Assembly (NCBI RefSeq): GCF_003315245.1
Contig: NZ_QNRT01000001.1
Span: forward strand, 1,211,457-1,275,456
Length of the DNA stretch: 64,000 bases
DNA from: Arenicella xantha
GTDB lineage: Bacteria; Pseudomonadota; Gammaproteobacteria; Arenicellales; Arenicellaceae
Reading direction: 5' to 3'
Shown: piece after piece, positions 9,704 to 17,915 of the stretch
Numbering within the stretch: the first letter of the stretch is position 1
How the letters are laid out: the number at the start of each line of letters is the position of its first letter
Made by a program: the position numbers and the translations under genes
The notes under the pieces: generated by a model
What the model was told of the DNA's origin: nothing
Databases searched by the model: none
The model's input: the letters and a program-made list of their open reading frames with translations, nothing else

Positions 9704-10312
9704 CTATAGCCCGAAATACACTTTTATTCCCTCTAACGCATTGGATGTCGCGACCGAAGCCAATATAAGACCCATGACTCGGCTGACTACACTGGCGCCA
9801 CTTGCACCGATTAATCGGATAATGTGACTCGCCAATAACATCAAAATAAATACGACTAACAACACGCTTAGCATCACGCCAGCCGTGAGTGCTTGTTCAC
9901 AAATGCTATAACGATTGTTTTCGGTTAGTAAAACGGCGGCCAACATTGCACCAGGACTCGCAATAGACGGAACCGCCAATGGAAATATCGCGGTTTCATG
10001 ATGACTTTGCACCAGCTTCATCTCTTCGTCTGGTTTGCTTTCACCAAAAATCATTGTTAGCGCAAACAAAAATAGCACAATGCCCCCGGCAATCTGAAAC
10101 GCCGGAAGCGGTATCGACATTGCGATCAGTATGTACTCGCCAGCCACTATAAAGAACAGGAGGATCATCGCGGCTACTAGGGTTGAAATAAGCGCAATCT
10201 TATTCCGAGCAGACTTGTTGAAGTGGGACGTCACCGCAATAAACACCGGCACCGTTCCAATGGGGTCTATCACCGCAAAGAACATAATGAAGGTTGCTAA
10301 ATAATCTATCAT
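9704..10312 (-). CDS. MarC-family integral membrane protein
   Basis: 202 residues and about six membrane helices. The N-terminal MFFAVIDPIGTVPVF and the later AVPSIASPGAM are hallmark MarC/YchE/YhgN motifs. An in-frame start exists at 10357, but the ATG at 10312 has GAGG eight bases upstream and gives the normal family N-terminus. MarC proteins were once linked to multiple antibiotic resistance, but their transport role is unproven. Convergent with the AraC gene. Confidence 0.88.
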   Translation of the reverse strand: MIDYLATFIMFFAVIDPIGTVPVFIAVTSHFNKSARNKIALISTLVAAMILLFFIVAGEYILIAMSIPLPAFQIAGGIVLFLFALTMIFGESKPDEEMKLVQSHHETAIFPLAVPSIASPGAMLAAVLLTENNRYSICEQALTAGVMLSVLLVVFILMLLASHIIRLIGASGASVVSRVMGLILASVATSNALEGIKVYFGL

Positions 10313-10476
10313 TGTTGGGACCTCGTTATGTAGAGCACACGACATGAGCGCGAACATAGCAAACGTTCACGACATCTCCAGCGCTGGTTAACTGCTGTTA
10401 CTGCCAGATAAGATCTCGATGTGATTGCGCACAATCACCAAGATACAAATTAATCAGACTTTGATATGGAACACTT

Positions 10477-10551
10477 TTATTCTTCAGCTAAGTCTTGAAC
10501 ATAGCTGAGCGTGTCTTGGTCAAGACGGATAGTGACCTGCTTCTTTGGCAT
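10477..10551 (-). pseudogene. Short fragment resembling a ribbon-helix-helix antitoxin start
   Basis: A 24-codon frame begins MPKKQVTIRLDQDTL and stops after DLAEE. The strand KKQVTIRLDQD followed by a helix resembles the N-terminal half of BrnA/CopG-type ribbon-helix-helix antitoxins, but the second helix is missing. It is probably a decayed remnant. I found no recognisable toxin partner in the flanks. Low confidence because of the length. Confidence 0.35.
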
Positions 10552-10999
10552 TTTAGGGCAGGTGCTTTTGTTCTAAGTCGTCTGTGTCGCGCACTGCGAA
10601 TGCTCTTATCGATTCTATGTTGAGGTTCAACGACCAGTTAAGTCGATAACTGTGTGGTCTCCTCTAACATATTGGCATACGAAAAGAGGATTAGATTCTA
10701 TACGTTAGCCTGCTAAAAACGCTCATCTTCCTTAGAGAATTTTAGCTGGGCTTTTGATCGAGCGAAAACGCTGCGAAGACAAAGTCGACTGTTTCAGTCG
10801 GGGGTTACTCGGTGTCGCTGATTGAAGCGCATCCCTATGTTTAGAACCCCTTCAAAAACAACATCTTACGCCACCATTATAACGACGTTGTAAATACAAT
10901 CAAGAACTTTGCCTCGCCGACGCTCACCAGCGCACCGCAAACTACCACGGCAGCCTAATGAACGTCGCATGTGACGTTTGGATACTCGAGTCTCGCGCG
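10552..10999. other. Intergenic stretch without a supported gene
   Basis: About 450 bp with several short open frames but none with both a start signal and family resemblance. One minus-strand frame ends at about 10560 just before the ribbon-helix-helix fragment and may be part of the same decayed locus. No repeat or structured RNA was recognised. Confidence 0.5.
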
Positions 11000-11413
11000 C
11001 TATCGATGCAGCTCTCCAGCTCGCTCTGGCTGATACGTTATTTCTTCAATTTTGACCTTGATCAATCCACCGCCAGGCTTGGGCCACTCAATCTCATCAC
11101 CTTGCGATAGACCCAACAGCGCACTACCGACCGGAGCCAAAATGGATATTTTACTACCACTTTCATCGATATCTTTAGGGTAAACCAAGGTCAACACAAA
11201 CTCTTCTTTAGACGACTCCACCGAAAATTTGACGGTTGAATTCATCGTTACAATGGTCGGCGGAACTTGCGGTGGATCAACAATATTAGCGCGCGTAAGC
11301 TCCTCTTCCAGCTCACTGACCCCCAATAAACTATTTTTTGGTAACGAATCGATTAATTTATACAGCCTATCTGCATCTAACGATGAAATAGTTATTTCTG
11401 GTCGCTTATTCAT
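11000..11413 (-). CDS. rnk: Rnk-like regulator of nucleoside diphosphate kinase (GreA/GreB C-terminal fold)
   Basis: 137 residues, matching E. coli Rnk (136) along its length. Visible landmarks are ITISSLDADRLYKLI at the N-terminus, VTMNSTVKF, TLVYPKD, the highly conserved APVGSALLGLSQGDEIEW and EITYQPERAG at the C-terminus. Rnk has a short coiled coil and a GreA-like C-domain and binds RNA polymerase. Upstream in-frame ATGs exist at 11440, 11437 and 11419, but the ATG at 11413 lies six bases after GAGG and gives the family N-terminus. Monocistronic. Confidence 0.9.
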   Translation of the reverse strand: MNKRPEITISSLDADRLYKLIDSLPKNSLLGVSELEEELTRANIVDPPQVPPTIVTMNSTVKFSVESSKEEFVLTLVYPKDIDESGSKISILAPVGSALLGLSQGDEIEWPKPGGGLIKVKIEEITYQPERAGELHR

Positions 11414-11651
11414 TTTCATCCTCAATAATTTCCCCATCAACCAATGGGTTTAGTGTTTGCTTAACGCGTTGCCTAAGTTACTTGTATATGACGGTTCCGT
11501 TCGCTAAATCAAGCGCCAACACGGCAGTCACTATCCTTTCAAAATGTAGTCAAATAATCGACTTAGAATTTGTGCCAGTTTCGTCGTCAAATAGCTAGAT
11601 TGTACAGCGATCCCCGTCACGAGCATGTCATGTAAACCAGTAATAACTAGG

Positions 11652-12500
11652 CTAATTCTCGCGCGCTTTAGTAGGTTGCTTAATACTTATTAGATTGGCA
11701 AGAAGCATCAATCCACCACCCAAAATTAGCGACGCTTTTACTGGTTCAGCGTAAAGTAGAATTCCAACCAAACCAATTAGAGGGAGTCTAAGAAAATCGA
11801 GTGTAACAACCGTGGTTACTTCGGTGAACAGCATCGCTTTAGCCAAACAATAATGCGCCGAGAGCGCCGTTAGACCAATCACCAGCAACCATAGCCATTG
11901 CTCGCCAGCAGGCCATAGCCAATCTTCAAGTGACAATATTAGCCCTATAGGAAGTTGAATTAGGCACATGTAGAACAATATTGAAAACGCTGATTCAGAG
12001 ACACTTAACGCCCTAGTCACGGTATACGAGATGGCATAGCAAATAGCGGCGGCAAGCACAATAAATGACGCCGAATCGATAATCGCATAGCCCGGCTGCA
12101 CAATAATCAGCACACCAACGATACCCAGAGACACCGCCACGATTTTTCTAACCGTAATTTTCTCACGCAGAAAAATGGCCGCGATAATTAACGTCCATAT
12201 TGGCACGGTAAATTCGAGAGCGAAAACTTCGGCCAACGGCAGTAAACCGATTCCTACAAACCATCCATATTGCCCAAAAAAGTGGAAAACATTTCTCAGT
12301 AGCGTCAGCCCAACCCTGTCAGTTCGAATAACGGTTTTTCGTCGGGACATCAGAAAAACTAGCAATAAGGCAAACAAGCCAATCGCGCTACGAAAAAACA
12401 GTGTTTGAAAAACCGACAATTCGCCACTTAGCTCTCTGGCTCCAATTGCCATTAAGCAGAACGAAACCAAGGTTCCAGACATCCATGCTACGGCGTGCAT
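11652..12500 (-). CDS. EamA/DMT-superfamily permease
   Basis: 282 residues with ten hydrophobic segments forming two repeated five-helix EamA units, the standard drug/metabolite transporter layout. The first repeat contains FALEFTVPIWTLIIAAIFL and the second FLRLPLIGLVGILLY, the equivalent positions before helices 4 and 9. It should export a small metabolite; the substrate is not predictable. Its end lies 238 bp from the Rnk start and it is about 50 bp from the next minus-strand gene, so co-transcription with 12551-13318 is possible. Confidence 0.88.
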   Translation of the reverse strand: MHAVAWMSGTLVSFCLMAIGARELSGELSVFQTLFFRSAIGLFALLLVFLMSRRKTVIRTDRVGLTLLRNVFHFFGQYGWFVGIGLLPLAEVFALEFTVPIWTLIIAAIFLREKITVRKIVAVSLGIVGVLIIVQPGYAIIDSASFIVLAAAICYAISYTVTRALSVSESAFSILFYMCLIQLPIGLILSLEDWLWPAGEQWLWLLVIGLTALSAHYCLAKAMLFTEVTTVVTLDFLRLPLIGLVGILLYAEPVKASLILGGGLMLLANLISIKQPTKAREN

Positions 12501-12550
12501 TGATCGTTAGCCCTGCATCCGAGTATGTGGTTCCCAGTAGGCCGGTTTAA

Positions 12551-13318
12551 TTAACACGATACAACCGAGAATGCCGAGCCAATCGCGCTCGCTATGCCAT
12601 TAATGATTTCGGTTGTGATACGCGCGCGGTTAAACACAATGTCGACTAAGCCGGCGAATATGACACCAATATAAGCGAGATAGCCGAACCCCATATAGTC
12701 GTTGTATAAAATCGTATAAAACCAATCCTGGCCGAACACATAGATCAACGACGATAACAACGTCGCGAACAACAGCAATACCCCGGGCAAGAACAAGTGG
12801 CTGATAGCCTGCGGTTTGGCAAAAGAAATCGCCAACAAAACAGTAAACATAACAAAGTTAGTTCCAAGAAAGATACGAAGATCAAATCTAAGATTACCAA
12901 CAATCTCTAAATATTTACCCTTTACGATTTTCCCAAGCGTCTCTTGCGCGCTGTTAATATTCTTTATGCGCTCGAGATAAGCAGTGGTGATCGACTGCGT
13001 AATCGCCTTTTTCTTCTCACAGTCGTAACCACATAGAGAGGCGAGAACAGTAGCGATTCGTTCTGGCAAATTGTTATCAAGATCTTCTTGAATTTGCTCA
13101 GATTCCATGCCCAATTTTTCGGCCATCTCTAACGCTTTATTCGCCACAGTTGAGTCACTCAACAGTTGTTGCTTGGCCTGCACCTCCTTGGCTATTTGAT
13201 ATTTAACGAAATCTCTAGCAGACTCTTCAATCAGCTCAGGAGAAGCAAATGTAGCTGAAAAAAGAACGCCAAAAAGCAGCGCTCCCAATAATCCAATTGA
13301 TCTTAGTGTAATGCTCAT
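12551..13318 (-). CDS. Membrane protein of unknown function with a periplasmic helical domain
   Basis: 255 residues. A signal-like segment at 1-25 is followed by a polar, helical stretch (about 26-135) with a CGYDC pair of cysteines, then three or four membrane helices in the C-terminal 110 residues. I do not recognise the family. It lies between the EamA permease and a lipoprotein on the same strand, with gaps of 50 and about 90 bp, so an operon of envelope genes is possible. Confidence 0.68.
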   Translation of the reverse strand: MSITLRSIGLLGALLFGVLFSATFASPELIEESARDFVKYQIAKEVQAKQQLLSDSTVANKALEMAEKLGMESEQIQEDLDNNLPERIATVLASLCGYDCEKKKAITQSITTAYLERIKNINSAQETLGKIVKGKYLEIVGNLRFDLRIFLGTNFVMFTVLLAISFAKPQAISHLFLPGVLLLFATLLSSLIYVFGQDWFYTILYNDYMGFGYLAYIGVIFAGLVDIVFNRARITTEIINGIASAIGSAFSVVSC

Positions 13319-13404
13319 AGAGTCTTAGCCTATCGTGCTTTGTGTTTACTAGTTCAATATTTACCAGCTAAGGTGCATGTTGATGATTCGAAACGTTGTC
13401 AGCG

Positions 13405-14166
13405 CTACAGTACTGATTCAGGATAGTGTATATACGAAGCGATAGTGGCCAGCACAAAATTGTGAATCTGCTGCCACTGCCTTAAGTATTTTTGGTCATA
13501 ATTAAATTCAATTCTCACTCCTTGCGTACCACCAAAATCGACTCGGTCTGCTTCGGGCCAGTTTGACGCCGGTATCACCATAGATGCATTACAACGACGC
13601 AAATTACAGCTTAGTACAATTGGTTTTTCCGATGGTGTGCGCAAATATGATTCGTTCACCACAAACATAGTGGGCTGTCTAGCTTGAATAGATTCCTCAC
13701 TCTGATTTCCGTACTTCCGCCGATTAACATAGGCGCGCAAATGCACATCGGCAAAATCATCAACTTCTTGGTACTCCTTGTTTACGGAAAGCAGCACAAA
13801 TGACTGATCACTCGATAACCCGCCGATTCGATATCGCAATACATCCGCACTATCTTGGGAGTTGAATTCAGCTAGGTTTTGCGTATTCCTAAATTGGAAG
13901 TCTGGAAGCAATACCTGCAAATTCACTCGGTCCCATATGGTTTTAGCCCACGGCTTATACGGATGTGCAATGCTTGCTAAGTGGTGTCGAGGAATCTCCA
14001 AATCCAATTTGATCGGCCGCAACGAGATTGCAACCGGCACGGTATTATTCGAGTTATCTGAAACTTCAAAATACTCAGCTTCTTCACTCAGGTCATGCGG
14101 ACTTGGGGCATCACTACAAGCTCCTAGTAGTAATGCGGCGGCCAACAGTATCGGTCTTGCAGTCAT
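13405..14166 (-). CDS. Predicted lipoprotein of unknown function
   Basis: 253 residues starting MTARPILLAAALLLGAC, a textbook lipobox with Cys at residue 17. The alternative start at 14190 would place extra polar residues before the signal and is less likely. The mature protein is beta-rich, has one Cys pair (about residues 193-197) and contains no motif I can name. It may share a transcript with the membrane protein that follows. Confidence 0.7.
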   Translation of the reverse strand: MTARPILLAAALLLGACSDAPSPHDLSEEAEYFEVSDNSNNTVPVAISLRPIKLDLEIPRHHLASIAHPYKPWAKTIWDRVNLQVLLPDFQFRNTQNLAEFNSQDSADVLRYRIGGLSSDQSFVLLSVNKEYQEVDDFADVHLRAYVNRRKYGNQSEESIQARQPTMFVVNESYLRTPSEKPIVLSCNLRRCNASMVIPASNWPEADRVDFGGTQGVRIEFNYDQKYLRQWQQIHNFVLATIASYIHYPESVL

Positions 14167-14267
14167 AGTGTACAGCTCATATAGAAACACTTTACCTTGC
14201 AGCCCTTCGCGATTGATTCACCGCGTGGCTCACGAACTCAGTGAGAATACCCCAGCTGGAGAATGCT

Positions 14268-14831
14268 TCAAGAAGATTCCTGTATAACTTCTACGTTTGA
14301 GGAAAGGTCATAATGTTCAATGTATGAGACCAGCTCGTGTAAATTTTCTCTTTTTACAGTATCCAAAGGATGCTTATACGATGCCAACATTTCACGCTCA
14401 TCTTCACTCTTATTTCGCTTGAGTAGAAGCATGATCTTTAACAAGGACATTAACACCTTCTCTTTGAGTGGTAGTCTGGCAAAATCAAATCCTCCGCGTA
14501 AATAAAAGAGCGGAAACTTCTTCTCATACTCGGAAAGTAAATTTTTATCCTTTATTTCTTCGACAACGCCTTCTTTGTTCGGAGTCGCGCCAACAGCATA
14601 AATAATGATGTGTTTATTCGCCATTTGGCTCAAATGCTGTTTGAAAATTTTGTAGCCATTTATTCCTACGGCGTGAAGGTTCCCTCCAAAAATTATCAGG
14701 TCATAGTTCCCAGCCAAACTAAAGTCAAAGCGATCTACCGGCACGCAATCCGCGCTGATTAATTCACCGATCATCTCGGCGTATCGCTTGGTATGCCCAG
14801 CAGTCGATTTATACAATACCAGTGCTTTCAT
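14268..14831 (-). CDS. Flavodoxin-domain protein (HemG-like)
   Basis: 187 residues. MKALVLYKSTAGHTKRYAEMI is the FMN phosphate-binding loop of flavodoxins, and NYDLIIFGGNLHAVGINGY matches the second FMN-contact region. Size and N-terminus resemble HemG-type protoporphyrinogen oxidases (about 180 residues) and related flavodoxin-domain proteins, but the diagnostic HemG loop cannot be judged here. An in-frame start at 14885 would add an unlikely polar extension, so ATG 14831 was chosen. It sits just outside the recognisable end of the integron array and could be either its last cassette or the first flanking gene. Confidence 0.78.
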   Translation of the reverse strand: MKALVLYKSTAGHTKRYAEMIGELISADCVPVDRFDFSLAGNYDLIIFGGNLHAVGINGYKIFKQHLSQMANKHIIIYAVGATPNKEGVVEEIKDKNLLSEYEKKFPLFYLRGGFDFARLPLKEKVLMSLLKIMLLLKRNKSEDEREMLASYKHPLDTVKRENLHELVSYIEHYDLSSNVEVIQESS

Positions 14832-14947
14832 TAGGTTGTCTCCCGAAGCGTTTCGATGTTTTTCATAGCGTCCGTTACAATGCAAGGTAGCGGATAAAAT
14901 TCCATAGGCATACGCAAACGGAGCGCTACGGGTTCACGTCAAAATCC

Positions 14948-15005
14948 ATAACCCCTCCATAAAGAGCGCGTCCAACCGCAAGTGAACTTTGATTTATTAA
15001 CAAGC
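14948..15005 (-). other. Degenerate attC-like site after the MAPEG gene
   Basis: CCATAAC at 14948-14954 resembles a core site. The element GTGAACTTTGA nearby is identical to one in the attC sites at 26863-26949 and 22937-23029. The opposite core site is not clear, so this is probably a decayed attC marking the far end of the array. Confidence 0.4.
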
Positions 15006-15019
15006 CCTCACGTATGTTT

Positions 15020-15562
15020 TTAGCTAACTAGCTGCCCTATTTGATTTCCAACTATGCCAATGAACATCACCATTGATGGATAGAAAGACAGTGTAAAGCC
15101 CAGCGCTCGTGATGGAGCACCGCTGTTGTAACCTACAAAGAATAATATACGACCTAGCCCAAAAGCCAAGGCAGCGAGCGGAACTGTCGACAGAAATTTC
15201 GCCGGCATCACAATTAACCACGCACCATATATCAGTGAAGCTAGCAAGGTTTGTTCGACGGTGTTCTGCAATAGAGCCTGCAATACTTTGGCCTGCTCTG
15301 ACCCTCGTGACATACCCCCGCCATCAATATCTTCTGCCGTAAAAAAGCGATGCTTCGCTAAGCGACCAATAGCAATCGCCAGAAAAAAGGTTGGTATGAT
15401 TAGGCTAACGGCTAGAATATTAAGTTTACTGACCAAGCTAATCGGCTCTTGATAGCCAAAAGGGTTTAAATATGACCCTAAGCCTACAATGCTAATAGCA
15501 ATGATCATTCCGAACACCATTCCCTTCAACACGCCATGCTGTTTTTCCGTTAGTCGTCGCAT
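15020..15562 (-). CDS. MAPEG-like membrane protein
   Basis: 180 residues with four membrane helices. The RGSEQAKVLQALLQNTVEQTL region followed by AALAFGLGRILFFVGYNSG and ALGFTLSFYPS matches bacterial MAPEG (membrane-associated eicosanoid/glutathione metabolism) proteins. ATG 15562 is preceded by GAGGAG and is preferred over the upstream start at 15604. Bacterial members are often of unknown substrate; glutathione-dependent detoxification is inferred only. It is bordered on both sides by degenerate attC-like sequence, so it is probably an old cassette. Confidence 0.75.
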   Translation of the reverse strand: MRRLTEKQHGVLKGMVFGMIIAISIVGLGSYLNPFGYQEPISLVSKLNILAVSLIIPTFFLAIAIGRLAKHRFFTAEDIDGGGMSRGSEQAKVLQALLQNTVEQTLLASLIYGAWLIVMPAKFLSTVPLAALAFGLGRILFFVGYNSGAPSRALGFTLSFYPSMVMFIGIVGNQIGQLVS

Positions 15563-15628
15563 ACACTCCTCGTGATTCGTGGTGGCTAATAGGTACAAGG
15601 CCAATCGCTATGCAAAAATACGCAGTGG

Positions 15629-15661
15629 GCATAACACATCCATTTAAACTAGGTGTTAGCC
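15629..15661 (-). other. Minimal attC-like hairpin (33 bp)
   Basis: GCATAAC at 15629-15635 and GTTAGCC at 15655-15661 are paired core sites with only about 19 bases between them. The stop codon of the adjacent gene (15656-15658) lies in the core. It is shorter than functional attC sites and looks like a deletion derivative. Confidence 0.45.
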
Positions 15662-16114
15662 AAATTCTGCATATCTCAATTTTAGTCGTTTATGACGATG
15701 CATAAATATTGAACGATAAACCGGTCTTAGTAGAGAGCCTATGCAAGGTATTTTAGTTGTGTAATACACAACATCTTTTACGTTGGCACCAGAGCCATGT
15801 TTGGTGATCGTACGCTGATGCGACCACACACTATTCAATAGCGTTTTCGATGACTCAGTAAAACCCGTGCCAGTAACAGATAAAAGCTTAAAACAATGAC
15901 GATCAACCGGAAGAACACCAAACAACAACACCGTGCTTGTAAAAACATTTTCATGTGTCGGCCATAGAGTGATTGCGGTTGTAGCCCATTTTTCTGGCAC
16001 CGACATTTGTATTATCGGCGCTAACTCGTAATTAACTCCAGACATGCTAAGCAGTTCTGCTTGAAGCTGCTCAGGAGTTACCGATAGAAATGTTTCAATT
16101 TCGAACTTTGGCAT
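15656..16114 (-). CDS. Cassette gene: SRPBCC-like protein of unknown function
   Basis: 152 residues starting MPKFEIETFLSVTPEQLQAEL. The N-terminal strand-helix pattern and a C-terminal helix carrying basic residues resemble the SRPBCC (START-like) fold that binds hydrophobic ligands, but no ligand can be proposed. The stop codon lies inside an attC core site, which places it in the cassette array. No membrane segment. Treat the fold as tentative. Confidence 0.65.
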   Translation of the reverse strand: MPKFEIETFLSVTPEQLQAELLSMSGVNYELAPIIQMSVPEKWATTAITLWPTHENVFTSTVLLFGVLPVDRHCFKLLSVTGTGFTESSKTLLNSVWSHQRTITKHGSGANVKDVVYYTTKIPCIGSLLRPVYRSIFMHRHKRLKLRYAEFG

Positions 16115-16272
16115 AGACTTCCTTGGTTCAGCGACCCCCTTTAAATTTTGTTACGTATTCGATTATAAACAATAATTTTTGAGCTTTTCTTCTCGACTGA
16201 GAATTGTCCTCTATCACCGTCGACAAACTTAAATGAAACTAACTCCGCAATAAGCGGTGGTTTTATTGAACT

Positions 16273-16575
16273 TTAAGGATTAAAAACACCGAAGAATACT
16301 ATTAGATACAAAATTATAACGATTATCGAAAGAAAACATGGAATCAATGAAAACACTACGCCCAGATAGTTGCTATGCCCTGGTAAAAATTTATGAGCTA
16401 AATTGAAGGCTAATGCAGATGAAGCCACTAAGGAGCAAATCGTAAAAAGTAACCCGATATTAACGTACGTGTCTTCTGGACTCTTACCATATGCATGTAC
16501 GTAAACACCCAAAGAAACCGCAAAGGTCACTAATGGGATCAGGTAAAGGATGATGAATTTGCCAATCACACTCAT
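16273..16575 (-). CDS. Cassette gene: small membrane protein of unknown function
   Basis: 100 residues with three hydrophobic segments (about 6-28, 38-58 and 68-95). The ATG at 16575 is chosen because the upstream in-frame start at 16602 lies inside the attC of the neighbouring cassette. I do not recognise a family. The attC expected downstream, between 16120 and 16272, could not be delimited; that stretch contains a CCGC/GCGG hairpin at about 16246-16258. Confidence 0.6.
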   Translation of the reverse strand: MSVIGKFIILYLIPLVTFAVSLGVYVHAYGKSPEDTYVNIGLLFTICSLVASSALAFNLAHKFLPGHSNYLGVVFSLIPCFLSIIVIILYLIVFFGVFNP

Positions 16576-16588
16576 TTTTCGGTTCCAT

Positions 16589-16708
16589 CCATAACGCCTC
16601 ACATCAGAGGCCGAAGTGTCGTTATTTATTTTGTTGTAGCGTAGCGTGAAACAACAAAACTAACAACGGAGTGGAGGTCGCAGCAGCGTGGCGGCGAACT
16701 TGATGTAA
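16589..16708 (-). other. attC site of the GNAT cassette
   Basis: CCATAAC at 16589-16595 is one core; the other, near 16702-16708, is degenerate. In between lies a strong hairpin (16621-16664) in which TTTTGTTG pairs with CAACAAAA and GTTA with TAAC. About 120 bp. Confidence 0.6.
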
Positions 16709-16711
16709 TTA

Positions 16712-17200
16712 CTATGTTTGTAACCACTTATACATTACCAATGCATCTACGAACCCTCTAATAGGATGATTGAATGCATTAGGTAAACGGCCAACAGTCT
16801 CAAAGCCAAGTTTGCACCAAAGACGAACAGCCCCTTCATTGCTAGATGCCACGAAATTAAATTGCATTGCTTTGTACCCAAGCTCTAATGCCATTTTTTG
16901 CGAATGCTCGCACATTGATGTTGCCAGACCTTTGCCCCTTGCTTGGGAGGAAACCATATAACCACAATTACAAACGTGGCTGCCTGGGCCAGCTTGATTT
17001 GTTTTTAAGTAATACGTGCCCAAAATCTTACCGTCTTCTTCAAAAACGTAGGTCTTACGTGGAGCTTCCAACCAAATTTTCTCAGCCTGCTTTTTGGTCG
17101 TACTCGTTTCATAAGCATATGTTTCACCAGCCAACACGATCTCATGAAACATTGGCCATATTGAGTCCCAGTCTGACTTTGTTGCTTCTCTGATTTTCAT
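16712..17200 (-). CDS. Cassette gene: GNAT-family N-acetyltransferase
   Basis: 162 residues of GNAT fold. SSQARGKGLATSMCEHS at mid-protein is the acetyl-CoA binding motif A (Arg/Gly-x-x-Gly-Leu/Ala) and FVASSNEGAVRLWCKLGFETVGRLPNAF the C-terminal part of the fold. Related acetyltransferases are common integron cassettes. The substrate is unknown. It is flanked by an attC on each side (16589-16708 and 17219-17299). Confidence 0.88.
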   Translation of the reverse strand: MKIREATKSDWDSIWPMFHEIVLAGETYAYETSTTKKQAEKIWLEAPRKTYVFEEDGKILGTYYLKTNQAGPGSHVCNCGYMVSSQARGKGLATSMCEHSQKMALELGYKAMQFNFVASSNEGAVRLWCKLGFETVGRLPNAFNHPIRGFVDALVMYKWLQT

Positions 17201-17218
17201 CGTTTCATTGTTCGTAAA

Positions 17219-17299
17219 ACATCACGCCCAGCCAAGGAGTGCGAAAACATGAGCGTCCACCAAAACCGAAGGCGAAAAAATTTTGGCTCCTTGTTAAAT
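17219..17299 (-). other. attC site of the DUF3291 cassette
   Basis: The core ACATCAC at 17219-17225 (one base off the consensus) and GTTAAAT at 17293-17299 bound an 81-bp imperfect palindrome that includes GCCAAGGAG near the left and GGCTCCTTG near the right end. Confidence 0.65.
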
Positions 17300-17301
17300 T
17301 T

Positions 17302-17784
17302 CTATGCACACTCATCGAGAATTGGGCTGACTTTACTCTCATCTGGTGAGGGGAAAGGCTCCTTAAAAGTAAAAGCCTTTTCGGTCGGCCCACCCTTTGT
17401 AAGCAATTCAAGTTTTTCTTTTGCTTCTTCTAATGTAGGGGTATGGCCCGCTGGAACCCACCAAAGAACTAAGTAGAAATCAATTTTATCAAACCATTCA
17501 CCCCTTCGACGCATGATTTCTCGATGCTCTTTGTTCCTGTAAACGAAAGCTCCAAGAGAGTTGAGGTCAGTCCATAAAGACATATTGGAAGCTATATTGG
17601 GATCGTCAAAAGCCTGCACGTCCATCGCATCATTACCTTCGCCAGTAAAGCGCCAAACAAAACCTTCTTGAGTTTCAGCGATGGCATTAACTCTATCCAA
17701 ATTATCAATAAACTCCTTATTATCTGGATGTTCTTTAGGTAGACGAAAAAGAGCTATATTCAATTGTGCCAAATGGTATTTCAT
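17302..17784 (-). CDS. Cassette gene: DUF3291-family protein
   Basis: 160 residues starting YHLAQLNIALFRLP after Met-Lys. The family pattern, including IAETQEGFVWR, MSLWTDLNSLGAFVY, the RGEWFDKIDFYLVLWWVPAGHTPT block and EAKEKLELL, fits DUF3291, a dimeric alpha-beta-barrel family with monooxygenase-like fold and no assigned reaction. Its stop lies three bases from an attC, so it is a cassette gene. No promoter of its own is evident. Confidence 0.82.
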   Translation of the reverse strand: MKYHLAQLNIALFRLPKEHPDNKEFIDNLDRVNAIAETQEGFVWRFTGEGNDAMDVQAFDDPNIASNMSLWTDLNSLGAFVYRNKEHREIMRRRGEWFDKIDFYLVLWWVPAGHTPTLEEAKEKLELLTKGGPTEKAFTFKEPFPSPDESKVSPILDECA

Positions 17785-17811
17785 TAATCACCTCTTGTGT
17801 GTAAATCCAAC

Positions 17812-17860
17812 GCCTAACGCAGCCGCGCATTTATGCGTCGGCTGCCTCTCTTTGTTATAG
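17812..17860 (-). other. Short attC site (49 bp)
   Basis: GCCTAAC at 17812-17818 and GTTATAG at 17854-17860 flank a compact hairpin: GCAGCCG and CGCAT pair with ATGCG and CGGCTGC, leaving one unpaired T. Such an extrahelical base is the feature integrases use to pick the bottom strand. Confidence 0.75.
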
Positions 17861-17915
17861 GGTAACACACGACAAGTTAGAGACCAGTTCTCGAAATAAT
17901 GTACTAATAAAGATT

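Noticed and set aside
10552-10640. Minus-strand frame ending just upstream of the ribbon-helix-helix fragment as a BrnT-type toxin
   Set aside because: It lacks BrnT motifs and a start codon; only the gene order is suggestive.
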